From assembly GCA_963734365.1 (NCBI GenBank), contig CAVTGV010000003.1:62001-126000 (forward strand): a stretch of 64,000 nucleotides of DNA. Reading direction: 5' to 3'. This stretch comes from JACVRW01 sp963734365 (lineage in GTDB: Bacteria > Actinomycetota > Thermoleophilia > Solirubrobacterales > Thermoleophilaceae). Shown piece by piece: positions 1 to 8,078 of this stretch; position 1 is the stretch's first letter, and the number at the start of each line of letters is the position of its first letter. Both the position numbers and the translations under genes were made by a program. Below the pieces are notes generated by a model that did no database searches, was not told where the DNA came from, and was given only the letters and a program-made list of their open reading frames with translations.

Positions 1-215
1 TCCCGGACAAGCCCTTCACGAAGAAGCCGGCCGAGACCCGCATGGGCTCGGGCAAGGGCTCACCCGAGGGCTGGGTGGCCGTGGTCAAGCCCGGCCGGGT
101 GATGTTCGAGCTGTCCGGCGTGCCGGAGGACCTGGCCCGCGAGGCGATGCGCCTGGCCGGCCACAAGCTGCCCGTCAAGACCAAGTTCGTGCAGCGTGAG
201 GGATCGAGTCAGTAG
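1..215 (+). CDS. rplP: 50S ribosomal protein L16 (C-terminal part)
   Basis: The window opens inside this gene. The frame starting at base 3 gives about 70 codons ending in TAG at 213-215. The C-terminal L16 sequence is easy to recognise: a KPAETRMGSGKG block followed by WVAVVKPGRVMFEL. L16 lies near the peptidyl-transferase centre and the A-site tRNA on the large subunit. The stop is directly followed by the rpmC ATG, as in the standard S10 operon order. The start lies upstream of the window. Confidence 0.95.
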   Translation, partial: PDKPFTKKPAETRMGSGKGSPEGWVAVVKPGRVMFELSGVPEDLAREAMRLAGHKLPVKTKFVQREGSSQ

Positions 216-440
216 ATGAAAGCGGCCGAAGTGCATAACCTCGAGGATCCGCAGCTCGTGGAGTTCGCGGACGGCGCGCGGCAGGAGCTCTTCAACCTGC
301 GCTTTCAGCACGCGACGGGGCAGCTGGAGAACACCGCGCGGCTGAGGCAGGCCAAGGCCGATGTGGCGCGCGCGCTGACTGAGGCGCACGAGCGCGGAAT
401 AGACGTTGACGTGGAGATCCGTAGGCAGAAGAAGGCATGA
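216..440 (+). CDS. rpmC: 50S ribosomal protein L29
   Basis: A 74-residue protein that fits L29, a two-helix protein near the peptide exit tunnel and the signal-recognition-particle docking site. It has the family core LEDPQLVEFADGARQELFNL followed by ATGQLENTARLRQAKADVARALT. The ATG touches the rplP stop, and the gene overlaps rpsQ by four bases (ATGA at 437), which suggests translational coupling. Nothing unusual beyond that. Confidence 0.95.
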   Translation: MKAAEVHNLEDPQLVEFADGARQELFNLRFQHATGQLENTARLRQAKADVARALTEAHERGIDVDVEIRRQKKA

Positions 441-988
441 CGACTTTCGAGACCGAAGAGAACGTGAACGAGGAGACCCAGGCGCAGGCCGAGGAGGCGG
501 CGGCGAACGCCCCTGCCGCGGAGCCGGAGGAGGAGCTCTCCCCCAAGGAGCGGCGCAAGCGCTCCCGCTCGGCCAACGCCAGCGAGGCGCGCCCGGAGCG
601 GTCCATCGAGGAGCGCGCCGCCGAGCGAGCCGCACAGCGCGCCCGCAAGGCCCAGCACCGGCGGGTCTACCGCCAGCGCAGCCGCGAGCGCAGGGCGTCC
701 GAGCCGCGCGGCGAGACTCCCGCGACCGAGGACAAGGGCGGCGGCGTGCTCAAGGTGCGCCAGGGAATCGTGGTCTCCGACAAGGCCGACAAGACGATCA
801 CCGTCCGCATCGACATCGCGCGCCGGCACCGGATGTACAAGAAGATCGTCCGCACCTCATCGACGCTGCACGCGCACGACGAGGGCAACGAGGCGCACAT
901 CGGCGACACGGTGCGGATAGTCGAGAGCCGTCCGCTCAGCCGCACCAAGCGCTGGCGCCTCGTCGAGGTCCTGGAGAGAGCGCGCTAG
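437..988 (+). CDS. rpsQ: 30S ribosomal protein S17 with long N-terminal extension
   Basis: The protein is 183 residues against about 80-90 for typical S17. The S17 OB-fold core occupies roughly residues 103-183; recognisable blocks are GIVVSDKADKTITVRID, HRMYKKIVRTSSTLHAHDE and GDTVRIVESRPLSRTKRW. The first ~100 residues are low-complexity: an acidic Ala/Glu stretch (1-37), then a basic Arg/Ala helix-like stretch (38-90). Overlap with rpmC (ATGA) supports the start at 437. S17 binds 16S rRNA in the small-subunit body. The extension is probably disordered or a surface helix and has no recognised domain. Confidence 0.93.
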   Translation: MTTFETEENVNEETQAQAEEAAANAPAAEPEEELSPKERRKRSRSANASEARPERSIEERAAERAAQRARKAQHRRVYRQRSRERRASEPRGETPATEDKGGGVLKVRQGIVVSDKADKTITVRIDIARRHRMYKKIVRTSSTLHAHDEGNEAHIGDTVRIVESRPLSRTKRWRLVEVLERAR

Positions 989-991
989 ACC

Positions 992-1360
992 ATGATCCAG
1001 CAGGAGTCCAGGCTCAAGGTGGCGGACAACACGGGGGCTCGCGAGATCCTGTGCATCCGCGTGCGCGGTGGCTCGCACCGCCGCTATGCCGGCGTGGGCG
1101 ACATCATCGTGGGCACGGTCAAGCAGGCCATTCCTCACGGCTCCGTCAAGAAGGGCGAGGTCGTGACCGCCGTGGTGGTGCGCACCAAGAAGGAGTTCGG
1201 CCGCGACGACGGCACCTACATCTCCTTCGACGAGAACGCGGCGGTGCTGATCGACGCGACCAACAACCCTCGCGGCACCCGCATCTTCGGGCCGGTGGCC
1301 CGCGAGCTGCGCGACCGCAACTTCATGAAGATCGTCTCGCTCGCTCCGGAGGTGCTCTGA
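992..1360 (+). CDS. rplN: 50S ribosomal protein L14
   Basis: The 122-residue protein has normal family length. It opens with the L14 signature MIQQESRLKVADNTGAREI and contains RRYAGVGDIIVGTVKQA and the C-terminal GPVARELRDRNFMKIVSLAPEVL. L14 lies at the subunit interface of the large subunit, near h14 of 16S rRNA. The start is three bases after the rpsQ stop, in the canonical spc order. Confidence 0.97.
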   Translation: MIQQESRLKVADNTGAREILCIRVRGGSHRRYAGVGDIIVGTVKQAIPHGSVKKGEVVTAVVVRTKKEFGRDDGTYISFDENAAVLIDATNNPRGTRIFGPVARELRDRNFMKIVSLAPEVL

Positions 1361-1361
1361 C

Positions 1362-1694
1362 ATGGCCTTGAAGATCCGTCGCGACGACACCGTGCGCATC
1401 ATCGCCGGCAAGGACCGCGGCAAGACCGGTCGCGTGCTGAGGGTGGACCCGCGCAAGGACAAGGTCTACGTGGAGGGCGCGAACATCGTCAAGCGCCACA
1501 TGCGCCCGCGCACGCTGCGCGACACCCAGCGCGCCCAGGAGCTCGGCGGCATCATCGAGAAGGAGGGGCCGATCCACGTTTCCAACGTGATGCTGATCGA
1601 CCCCGAGAGCGGCGAGCCCAGCCGCGTGGGCGTCAAGCGCGAGGGCGACCGCCGCGTGCGCGTGGCCAAGCGCTCGGGCAAGGAGATCGACTGA
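1362..1694 (+). CDS. rplX: 50S ribosomal protein L24
   Basis: A 110-residue protein with the KOW motif near its N-terminus (DDTVRIIAGKDRGKTGRV), followed by VEGANIVKRHMRP as in other L24 proteins. L24 is an early assembly initiator that binds domain I of 23S rRNA. It begins one base after rplN and ends just before rplE. Confidence 0.96.
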   Translation: MALKIRRDDTVRIIAGKDRGKTGRVLRVDPRKDKVYVEGANIVKRHMRPRTLRDTQRAQELGGIIEKEGPIHVSNVMLIDPESGEPSRVGVKREGDRRVRVAKRSGKEID

Positions 1695-1716
1695 TGGAAG
1701 CACCGCTACCGCCGCC

Positions 1717-2469
1717 GTGCCACCGCGCCTCAGGGAGCGCTACGACGCGGAGATCCGCGAGCGCCTGCAGAGCCGCTTCGGCTACAGCTCCTCCATGGAG
1801 GTGCCGACGGTCGAGAAGATCACGCTGAACATGGGTGTGGGCGAGGCCAAGCAGGACTCGAACATGCTCGACGCCGCTCAGGAGCAGCTGGCCACGATCG
1901 CCGGGCTGCGCCCCAACGTGCGCCGGGCGCGCAAGTCGATCGCCAACTTCAAGCTGCGCGACGGCATGCCCGTCGGGCTGAGCGTGACGCTGCGCCGCGC
2001 GCGCATGTGGGAGTTCCTGGACCGGCTCACGGCGATCGCGATCCCGCGCATCCGCGACTTCCGCGGCCTCAACGCGCGCTCGTTCGACGGTCGCGGCAAC
2101 TACTCGATGGGCGTGCGCGAGCAGATCATCTTCCCCGAGATCGACTACGACTCGATCGACCAGGTGCGCGGCCTCGACGTGACCATCACCACCACCGCGA
2201 AGACCGACGAGGAGGCCTACATCCTCCTGCGTGAGCTCGGGATGCCGTTCGCGCCCGAGGGCGCACCCGGCAGCCACGATGAGCCGGAGGAGGACGCCGC
2301 CGAGGCGGAGCGCCGCGAGGAGGCGCGCCTGAAGGCCGAGGCCGAGGCCGCGGCATACGAGGAGCTGAAGGAAGAGAACCCCGAGGCCTACGAGGCGCCC
2401 GCCGCCTCCGAGGACGACGAGGGCGAGGACGAAGAAGGCAGCCAGGCGGGCGAAGGGACAGAGGAGTAA
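1717..2469 (+). CDS. rplE: 50S ribosomal protein L5 with acidic C-terminal tail
   Basis: This 250-residue protein has a normal L5 core over residues 1-182 (MEVPTVEKITLNMGVGEA, GLSVTLRRARMWEFLDRL, RGNYSMGVREQIIFPEIDYD). A highly acidic tail of about 68 residues rich in Glu, Ala and Asp follows; the usual length is about 180. L5 binds 5S rRNA and touches the P-site tRNA. The only in-frame start before the core is GTG at 1717; an ATG at 1694 overlapping the rplX stop is in another frame. The stop overlaps the next ATG. Confidence 0.94.
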   Translation: MPPRLRERYDAEIRERLQSRFGYSSSMEVPTVEKITLNMGVGEAKQDSNMLDAAQEQLATIAGLRPNVRRARKSIANFKLRDGMPVGLSVTLRRARMWEFLDRLTAIAIPRIRDFRGLNARSFDGRGNYSMGVREQIIFPEIDYDSIDQVRGLDVTITTTAKTDEEAYILLRELGMPFAPEGAPGSHDEPEEDAAEAERREEARLKAEAEAAAYEELKEENPEAYEAPAASEDDEGEDEEGSQAGEGTEE

Positions 2470-2654
2470 TGGCCAAGACGTCGCAGAGGGTCCGCCAGCA
2501 GCGCGGATCCAAGTACAAGACCCGCAACTACAACCGCTGCAAGCGGTGCGGCCGCCCGCGCGCGTACGTGCGCAAGTTCGGGCTATGCCGCATCTGCCTG
2601 CGCGAGATCGCCCACGAGGGCATGATCCCCGGCCTCACGAAGTCGAGCTGGTAG
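2469..2654 (+). CDS. rpsZ: 30S ribosomal protein S14, zinc-binding type Z
   Basis: This 61-residue protein is the short zinc form of S14. Four cysteines form C24-x2-C27 and C40-x2-C43, which bind one zinc, and the C-terminus reads GMIPGLTKSSW as in other type Z proteins. It binds 16S rRNA in the small-subunit head. The ATG overlaps the rplE stop by one base. Confidence 0.97.
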   Translation: MAKTSQRVRQQRGSKYKTRNYNRCKRCGRPRAYVRKFGLCRICLREIAHEGMIPGLTKSSW

Positions 2655-2657
2655 CCC

Positions 2658-3056
2658 ATGTCGTTCACCGACCCCATCGCCGATTTCCTGACCCGCATCC
2701 GCAACGGCCTGCACGCCGATCGCGACGATGTCGAGATGCCCGCCTCCACCTTCAAGGCGGAGATCGCGCGCATCCTGCGTGAGCAGGGCTACATCGAGGA
2801 CTTCGCGGTCGAGCCCGCGCGAGTGGGCCGCGTGCTGCGAGTGACGCTCAAGTACACCGAGGATCGCAAGCCCGTGATCCAGGGCCTCCAGCGGGTCTCC
2901 CGGCCCGGCCGGCGCACCTACGTGCAGGCCGGCGGCGTGCCCAAGGTCCAGGGCGGTATGGGCACGACGATCGTGTCCACGTCCCGGGGCGTGATGACCG
3001 GCCACGAGGCCCGCCGCGAGGGTGTCGGCGGCGAGCTCGTGGCGCAGGTGTGGTGA
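2658..3056 (+). CDS. rpsH: 30S ribosomal protein S8
   Basis: The 132-residue protein has normal S8 length. It begins SFTDPIADFLTRIRNG and ends with the family block GTTIVSTSRGVMTGHEARR followed by GVGGELVAQVW. S8 binds the central domain of 16S rRNA and is often the translational autoregulator of spc operons; no specific regulatory structure was identified here. The gene lies between rpsZ and rplF in canonical order. Confidence 0.97.
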   Translation: MSFTDPIADFLTRIRNGLHADRDDVEMPASTFKAEIARILREQGYIEDFAVEPARVGRVLRVTLKYTEDRKPVIQGLQRVSRPGRRTYVQAGGVPKVQGGMGTTIVSTSRGVMTGHEARREGVGGELVAQVW

Positions 3057-3066
3057 GGCGCCTCCC

Positions 3067-3600
3067 ATGAGCCGCATCGGAAAGCAGCCGATCGCCGTGC
3101 CGGACGGCGTGGAGATCTCGATCGAGCCCGAGCTCGTGAAGGTCAAGGGCCCGAAGGGCGAGCTCTCGGAGCGCAAGAGCCGCGAGATCGAGGTGCGCCA
3201 GGACAACGGCGAGATAGTCGTGACCCGCCCGACTGACCGCGGCGAGCACCGCGCCCTTCACGGGCTCACCCGCAGCCTGATCGCCAACATGGTCGAGGGC
3301 GTGACGAGCGGCTTCGAGAAGCGCCTCGAGATCCAGGGTGTGGGCTACCGCGCCCAGCTCCAGGGCAACAAGCTGGTGCTGGCGCTCGGCTACTCCCATT
3401 CGGTGGAGATGGATCCACCGTCCGGCATCGACTTCGAGGTCCCCCAGCCCACCCGCGTGGTGGTACGCGGCATCTCCAAGCAGGTGGTGGGAGAGGTGGC
3501 GGCCAACATCCGCAAGAAGCGCCCGCCCGAGCCCTACAAGGGCAAGGGCATCCGCTACGAGGGCGAGTACGTGATGAGGAAGGTCGGGAAGCGCGCGTGA
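3067..3600 (+). CDS. rplF: 50S ribosomal protein L6
   Basis: A 177-residue protein beginning MSRIGKQPIAVPDGVEI and carrying the conserved C-terminal block PEPYKGKGIRYEGEYVMRKVGK. The reading frame is open further upstream to 3022, but the family N-terminus fixes the ATG at 3067. L6 lies near the factor-binding centre of the large subunit. Its stop overlaps the GTG of rplR (GTGA). Confidence 0.96.
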   Translation: MSRIGKQPIAVPDGVEISIEPELVKVKGPKGELSERKSREIEVRQDNGEIVVTRPTDRGEHRALHGLTRSLIANMVEGVTSGFEKRLEIQGVGYRAQLQGNKLVLALGYSHSVEMDPPSGIDFEVPQPTRVVVRGISKQVVGEVAANIRKKRPPEPYKGKGIRYEGEYVMRKVGKRA

Positions 3601-3950
3601 GCACCACGACGAAGCCACAACAGCGCATGCGGCGGCGCCGCAGGGTGCGCGCCAAGGTGCACGGCACCGCGGAGCGTCCGCGGCTGTCGGTGTTCCGCTC
3701 GAACCGCGGCATCGGCGCGCAGCTCATCGACGACGTGACCGGCCACACCGTGGCCGCCGTCAACTGGACCGAGGCCGACCTCAAGTCGCTCGGCTCGATG
3801 GAGCAGGCCACCAAGGCCGGCGAGCTGCTGGCCGAGCGCGGCCGCGAGGCCGGCGTGGAATCCGTGATCTTCGACCGCGGCGGATACCGCTACCACGGTC
3901 GCGTCAAGGCGCTGGCCGATGGCGCGCGGGAGAAGGGGCTGAAGTTTTGA
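3597..3950 (+). CDS. rplR: 50S ribosomal protein L18
   Basis: A 117-residue protein with the L18 signatures RRRRVRAKVHGTAERPRLSV near the N-terminus and the C-terminal block FDRGGYRYHGRVKALADGAR. L18 delivers and anchors 5S rRNA together with L5. It starts at GTG overlapping the rplF stop by four bases. A short gap of about 24 bases then precedes rpsE. Confidence 0.96.
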   Translation: MSTTTKPQQRMRRRRRVRAKVHGTAERPRLSVFRSNRGIGAQLIDDVTGHTVAAVNWTEADLKSLGSMEQATKAGELLAERGREAGVESVIFDRGGYRYHGRVKALADGAREKGLKF

Positions 3951-3974
3951 CTATCGCTACGGTGAGTGGTTCGC

Positions 3975-4562
3975 ATGGCCAGTAGGGACAGAACACGTGG
4001 AGGGCGCGACGGCGGCTCCGACCTGCAGGAACGGGTCGTGGAGATCAACCGCGTGGCCAAGGTCGTAAAGGGCGGCCGGCGCTTCTCGTTCACCGCCCTC
4101 GTGGTGGTGGGCGACGAGAAGTCGCAGGTCGGAGTGGGCTACGGCAAGGCCAACGAGGTTCCCGTGGCCATCCAGAAGGGCGTCGAGCGCGCGCGCAAGA
4201 GCCTCTTCACAGTCCCCATGCACGGCGCGACGATCACCCACCAGAACACCGGCGTGCACTCTGCGTCGCGCGTGCTCCTGAAGCCGGCCTCGCCGGGTAC
4301 CGGCGTGATCGCCGGCGGCGGCGTGCGGGCCGTGCTCGAGCTGGCGGGAATCAAGGACGTGTTGTCCAAGTCGCTGGGCAGCCAGAACCCGATCAACCTG
4401 GTCAAGGCGACAGTCGCCGCGCTCCAGGGCCTGCGCCGTCCCGAGGAGGTGGCCGAGCTGCGGGGACTGTCCGTGCGCGAGGTGCTCGGGCTCGAGCGCG
4501 TTGGCGGGGAAGGCGACTCCGCCGGCAGCGACGAGGCGGTGGCCGAGGAGACGCCCGCGTGA
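3975..4562 (+). CDS. rpsE: 30S ribosomal protein S5
   Basis: The 195-residue S5 carries the N-terminal RNA-binding domain (LQERVVEINRVAKVVKGGRR) and the C-terminal domain (GVIAGGGVRAVLELAGIKDV, then NPINLVKATVAAL). The frame opens at GTG 3966, but GGTGAG at 3961-3966 is placed as a ribosome-binding site for ATG 3975. S5 takes part in decoding fidelity and mRNA helicase activity at the entry channel. The stop overlaps rpmD. Confidence 0.95.
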   Translation: MASRDRTRGGRDGGSDLQERVVEINRVAKVVKGGRRFSFTALVVVGDEKSQVGVGYGKANEVPVAIQKGVERARKSLFTVPMHGATITHQNTGVHSASRVLLKPASPGTGVIAGGGVRAVLELAGIKDVLSKSLGSQNPINLVKATVAALQGLRRPEEVAELRGLSVREVLGLERVGGEGDSAGSDEAVAEETPA

Positions 4563-4741
4563 TGGCCACGCTGGTGATCACCCAGGTGCGCTCCGCCAAC
4601 GGCTCGTCGCGCAAGCAGCGCGAGACCCTCAAGACGCTCGGGCTCGGCAAGATCGGCCGCTCCTCGGAGCGTGAGGACGATCCGAGGGTCCGTGGAGCCG
4701 TCAATGCCGTTCAGCATCTCGTGGAGGTCCGTGATGGCTGA
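4562..4741 (+). CDS. rpmD: 50S ribosomal protein L30
   Basis: A 59-residue protein with normal L30 length and core: LVITQVRSANGSSRKQRETL followed by LGLGKIGRSSEREDDP. The ATG at 4562 overlaps the rpsE TGA; a GTG three bases earlier is possible. The 3' end overlaps the start of rplO by eight bases. Confidence 0.94.
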   Translation: MATLVITQVRSANGSSRKQRETLKTLGLGKIGRSSEREDDPRVRGAVNAVQHLVEVRDG

Positions 4742-5222
4742 CGAGCGCATCGGATTGCATTCACTCGGCCCGGCCCCCGGCGCCCGCAAGGAGCGCAAGC
4801 GCGTGGGACGGGGCGAAGGCTCCGGCACCGGAAAGACGTCCGGCCGCGGCCACAAGGGCGCGGGCTCGCGCTCGGGCTCCAAGCGGCGCGTGCGCTTCGA
4901 GGGCGGCCAGACGCCGATTCACATGCGGATGCGCAAGCTGCGCGGGCCGCACATGAAGAAGTCGATGCCGTTCGAGAAGTTCCGCACGGCCACGCAGCCG
5001 GTCAACCTGGCCGATCTCGAGGCGCGCTTCGACGCCGGCGCCGAGGTGTCGCCGGAGGCGCTCAAGGCCCAGAACCTGGCCACTCGCCGTGACGTGCCCG
5101 TGAAGATCCTGGGCCGCGGCGAGATCTCCAAGTCGCTGACAGTGCACGCGCACGGCTTCTCGAAGTCCGCCCGCGAGAAGATCGAGGCGGCGGGCGGCAC
5201 CTGCCAGTTGATCGAGGAGTAG
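4734..5222 (+). CDS. rplO: 50S ribosomal protein L15
   Basis: The 162-residue L15 begins MADERIGLHSLGPAPGARKE and has the glycine/arginine-rich N-terminal arm (RVGRGEGSGTGKTSGRGHKG) that threads into 23S rRNA. The C-terminal domain ends in KIEAAGGTCQLIEE. The frame is open upstream to 4671, but the family start is the ATG at 4734 inside rpmD. secY follows four bases later. Confidence 0.95.
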   Translation: MADERIGLHSLGPAPGARKERKRVGRGEGSGTGKTSGRGHKGAGSRSGSKRRVRFEGGQTPIHMRMRKLRGPHMKKSMPFEKFRTATQPVNLADLEARFDAGAEVSPEALKAQNLATRRDVPVKILGRGEISKSLTVHAHGFSKSAREKIEAAGGTCQLIEE

Positions 5223-5226
5223 CCCC

Positions 5227-6501
5227 GTGCTGCGGACGTTCCTGAACTCCTTCCGGGTCCCCGAGATCCGGAAGAAGCTCGCGTTCACGGCCGCCATGCT
5301 GGCCCTCTACCGCCTGGGCGCCTACATCCCGGCGCCCGGCATCAACGTCAAGGTGGTCGAGGACCTGGCGTCCAACTTCGCGGGCCAGTCGAACGTGCTC
5401 GGCTTCCTCAACCTGTTCTCGGGCGGCTCGCTCCAGCGCTTCGCGATCTTCGCGCTCGGGATCATGCCCTACATCACCGCGTCGATCATGCTGCAGCTGC
5501 TCACGGTGGTGCTCCCCTCGCTCGACAAGCTCCGCAAGGAGGGCGAGGTAGGACAGCAGAAGATCACCCAGTACACGCGCTACCTCACGGTGGCGCTCGC
5601 GTTCGGCCAGTCGATCGGCTACGTCTTCCTGTTCCGCACCTTTGCCGGCAGGGAGGGCCAGTCGGTGGTGGACAGCTTCACCTTCGGGCGCGTGTTCGTG
5701 ATCGTGATGACGCTCACCGCCGGCTGCGTGCTCCTGATGTGGTTCGGCGAGCTGATCACCCAGCGCGGCATCGGCAACGGCATCTCGCTGATGATCTTCG
5801 CGTCCATCGCCTCGGGGATCCCCAACGGCGTTCAGGCCTGGTGGACCAACCCGGACCAGATCTTCGTGGTGATGATGCCCTTCCTCGCGCTGGCGATCAT
5901 CGCCGGCATCGTCTTCATGCAGGAGGGCCAGCGCCGCATCCCCATTCAGTACGCCAAGCGCGTTGTGGGCCGGCGCATGGCCGGCGGAGGCTCCACCTAC
6001 CTGCCGCTGCGCGTGAACATGGCCGGCGTGATCCCCGTGATCTTCGCGGCCTCGCTGATGGCCTTCCCACCCACCGTGGGTGAGCTCGTGCAGTCCGACT
6101 GGGCCCGCGACCTCTCGGCCTTCTTCAGCCCCAACGGGGCCGCCTACCTGGTCGGCGAATCCGTGCTGATCATCGTCTTCACCTACTTCTACACCGCGGT
6201 CACCTTCAACCCGGTGGAGCAGGCGGACAACCTGAAGAAGTACGGCGGCTTCATCCCGGGGGTGAGGCCTGGAAGACCCACGGCTGAATATCTCGACCGC
6301 ATCCTCGCGCGGTTGACCTTCCCGGGTGCCCTCTACCTGGCGGCCATCGCCGCCCTGCCCACGATCCTGCTCAACCAGACGAGCGCCAACTTCTTCTTCG
6401 GCGGAACCTCGATCCTGATCGTCGTGGGCGTTGCGCTGGACACGATGAAGCAGCTCGAGGCGCAGCTGATGATGCGCAACTACGAGGGCTTCCTCAAGTG
6501 A
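5227..6501 (+). CDS. secY: Preprotein translocase channel subunit SecY
   Basis: This 424-residue protein is the core of the Sec translocon. About ten hydrophobic helices can be traced. The SecY signatures are the plug/TM2 region (LGFLNLFSGGSLQRFAIFAL) and the cytoplasmic loop with ITQRGIGNGISLMIF. The basic C5 loop (RRIPIQYAKRVVGRRMAGG) and the C-terminal MKQLEAQLMMRNYEGFLK are also present. It starts at GTG 5227 just after rplO and overlaps adk by four bases, the usual spc-operon arrangement. Confidence 0.96.
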   Translation: MLRTFLNSFRVPEIRKKLAFTAAMLALYRLGAYIPAPGINVKVVEDLASNFAGQSNVLGFLNLFSGGSLQRFAIFALGIMPYITASIMLQLLTVVLPSLDKLRKEGEVGQQKITQYTRYLTVALAFGQSIGYVFLFRTFAGREGQSVVDSFTFGRVFVIVMTLTAGCVLLMWFGELITQRGIGNGISLMIFASIASGIPNGVQAWWTNPDQIFVVMMPFLALAIIAGIVFMQEGQRRIPIQYAKRVVGRRMAGGGSTYLPLRVNMAGVIPVIFAASLMAFPPTVGELVQSDWARDLSAFFSPNGAAYLVGESVLIIVFTYFYTAVTFNPVEQADNLKKYGGFIPGVRPGRPTAEYLDRILARLTFPGALYLAAIAALPTILLNQTSANFFFGGTSILIVVGVALDTMKQLEAQLMMRNYEGFLK

Positions 6502-7172
6502 GTGAGCTCAACCTCGTCCTGCTCGGCCCTCCCGGGGCGGGCAAGGGCACCCAGGCCGAGCGCCTGATCGCCGACTTCGAGCTGCCCTACTACTCGACCG
6601 GGAACATCCTGCGCGAGGCGGTCCAGAACGCCACGCCGCTCGGCCAGCAGGCCAAGCCGCTGATGGACGAGGGCAAGCTCGTGCCCGACGAGCTCGTCTG
6701 CGGCCTCATCGAGGAGCGGCTCGACTCGGGGGAGGCCGACGACGGCTTCCTCCTCGACGGGTTCCCGCGCACCATCGGGCAGGCCGAGATGCTGCAGGCC
6801 GCGCTCGACAGCCGGGGACGCGAGCTCACGGCCGTGCTCCTGATCGACGCCTCCGACGAAGAGGTGGTCCGCCGTCTCTCCGGCAGGCGTACATGCGTCA
6901 AGAACGGGCATGTCTACCACGTGGAGTTCGACCCGCCCAAGAACGAGGGAGTCTGCGACCAGGACGGCTCGCGCCTGATCCAGCGCGACGACGACAAGCC
7001 CGAGGTGATCGCGGAGCGGCTGGCCGTGTACCACGAGCAGACCTCGCCTTTGATCGAGTGGTACGACGAGAAGGGCGTTCTGCGCCGCTTCAACGGCAGG
7101 CGCACTCCGGACGAGGTCCACGACCACATCCGCGCGTCGCTCGCGACGCTTCGCCTCGAGGCCGAGCTCTAG
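6498..7172 (+). CDS. adk: Adenylate kinase
   Basis: The 224-residue enzyme interconverts ATP plus AMP and two ADP. The P-loop GPPGAGKGT covers residues 10-18, the NMP-binding motif is DGFPRTIGQAE, and the LID domain begins at GRRTC near residue 133. The LID is the long type. A zinc site would need a CxxC pair, then C and C/D; here the second position of the first pair is Asn (CVKN), while the later CDQD is kept. Zinc binding is therefore doubtful. GTG 6498 overlaps the secY stop. Confidence 0.95.
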   Translation: MSELNLVLLGPPGAGKGTQAERLIADFELPYYSTGNILREAVQNATPLGQQAKPLMDEGKLVPDELVCGLIEERLDSGEADDGFLLDGFPRTIGQAEMLQAALDSRGRELTAVLLIDASDEEVVRRLSGRRTCVKNGHVYHVEFDPPKNEGVCDQDGSRLIQRDDDKPEVIAERLAVYHEQTSPLIEWYDEKGVLRRFNGRRTPDEVHDHIRASLATLRLEAEL

Positions 7173-7176
7173 ACCG

Positions 7177-7948
7177 ATGATCATCAAGAAGACACCCGAG
7201 GAGCTCGACCGCATGGCCGCCGCGGGGCGCATCCTGGCCCGCTGCCACGAGCTGCTGCGAAAGAAGGCGCGCCCGGGCGTGACCACGGCCGAGCTCGACG
7301 AGGCCGCCGAGCGCTTCATCCGCTCGCAGGACGCCGAGCCGGCGTTCAAGGGCTACCGGGGCTTTCCGGGATCGATCTGCGTGTCGCCCAACTCGATGGT
7401 GGTGCACGGGATCCCCGGCCGCTACGAGCTCAAGCGCGGCGACATCCTCTCGATCGACATCGGCGTGGTGCACGACGGCTGGGTGGCCGACGGCGCCATG
7501 ACGCACCCGATCGGCAACGTCACGCCGGTGGCCACGCGGCTGCTGGCCACCACGCGCGCCTCGCTGTTCGACGCGGTGGAGCAGTGCCGGCCCGGCAACC
7601 GGCTCGGCGACGTATCGGCCGCGGTCCAGGCGCGCGTCGAGGCCGACGGCTTCGCCGTCATCCGCTCGCTCGTGGGGCACGGAATCGGCCGCGACATGCA
7701 CGAGGATCCGCAGATCCCCAACTACGGCGAGCCCGGCACGGGACCGGAGCTCGAGGAGGGGATGGTGCTGGCCGTGGAGCCGATGGTCAACGTCGGGCAC
7801 CCATCACGTGAGGATGGGCTCGGACAACTGGGCCGTGTATTCCCAGGACGGGTCGCTGGCGGCACATTTCGAGCACACGGTGGCGATAACCGCGGACGGG
7901 CCCCGCATTCTCACCCCCTGGCACGAGCTCGATTCCAGAGTCGGCTGA
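7177..7948 (+). CDS. map: Methionine aminopeptidase type I, frame broken by one extra base
   Basis: The enzyme removes N-terminal methionine from new proteins using two metal ions. Frame 1 from ATG 7177 reads the family sequence, including SVNxMVxHG-like SPNSMVVHG, the metal ligands DIGVVHDGWVADGAM, GHGIGRDMHE and EEGMVLAVEPMVNVG. It then loses similarity after 7800. From 7802 the next frame continues with VRMGSDNWAVYSQDGSLAAH, then FEHTVAITADGPRILTP, to TGA 7946-7948. One surplus C in CACCCAT (7798-7804) explains the break. Corrected length is 256 residues, normal for the family. As an essential gene it is probably intact in the organism. Confidence 0.9.
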
Positions 7949-8078
7949 GCCCGCCTCGCGGGCCGTCAGTGCTTGATCCCGCTTCCGGCCTGGGGCTGCT
8001 ACTCTTTCCGGTCGGGCGCGGAGCCGATTCCTGGGCTCTGCGCTATTCCTCGTTCGATACGTCCCACCCAACGGAGCT
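7949..8078 (+). other. Gap before rpmJ with no infA
   Basis: In many actinobacteria infA (IF-1, about 72 codons) lies here between map and rpmJ. Only 130 bases separate the corrected map stop from the rpmJ start, and none of the frames reads like IF-1. The region could hold a promoter for the rpmJ-rpsM-rpsK-rpsD-rpoA-rplQ set, but I cannot name convincing -35/-10 boxes. Confidence 0.5.

Noticed and set aside
1694..1716. ATG 1694 as the rplE start
   Set aside because: It is out of frame with the L5 sequence; GTG 1717 is the in-frame start.
7177..7948. map as a true pseudogene
   Set aside because: It is usually an essential gene, both halves are fully conserved, and one extra base explains the break; five other genes show the same error type.
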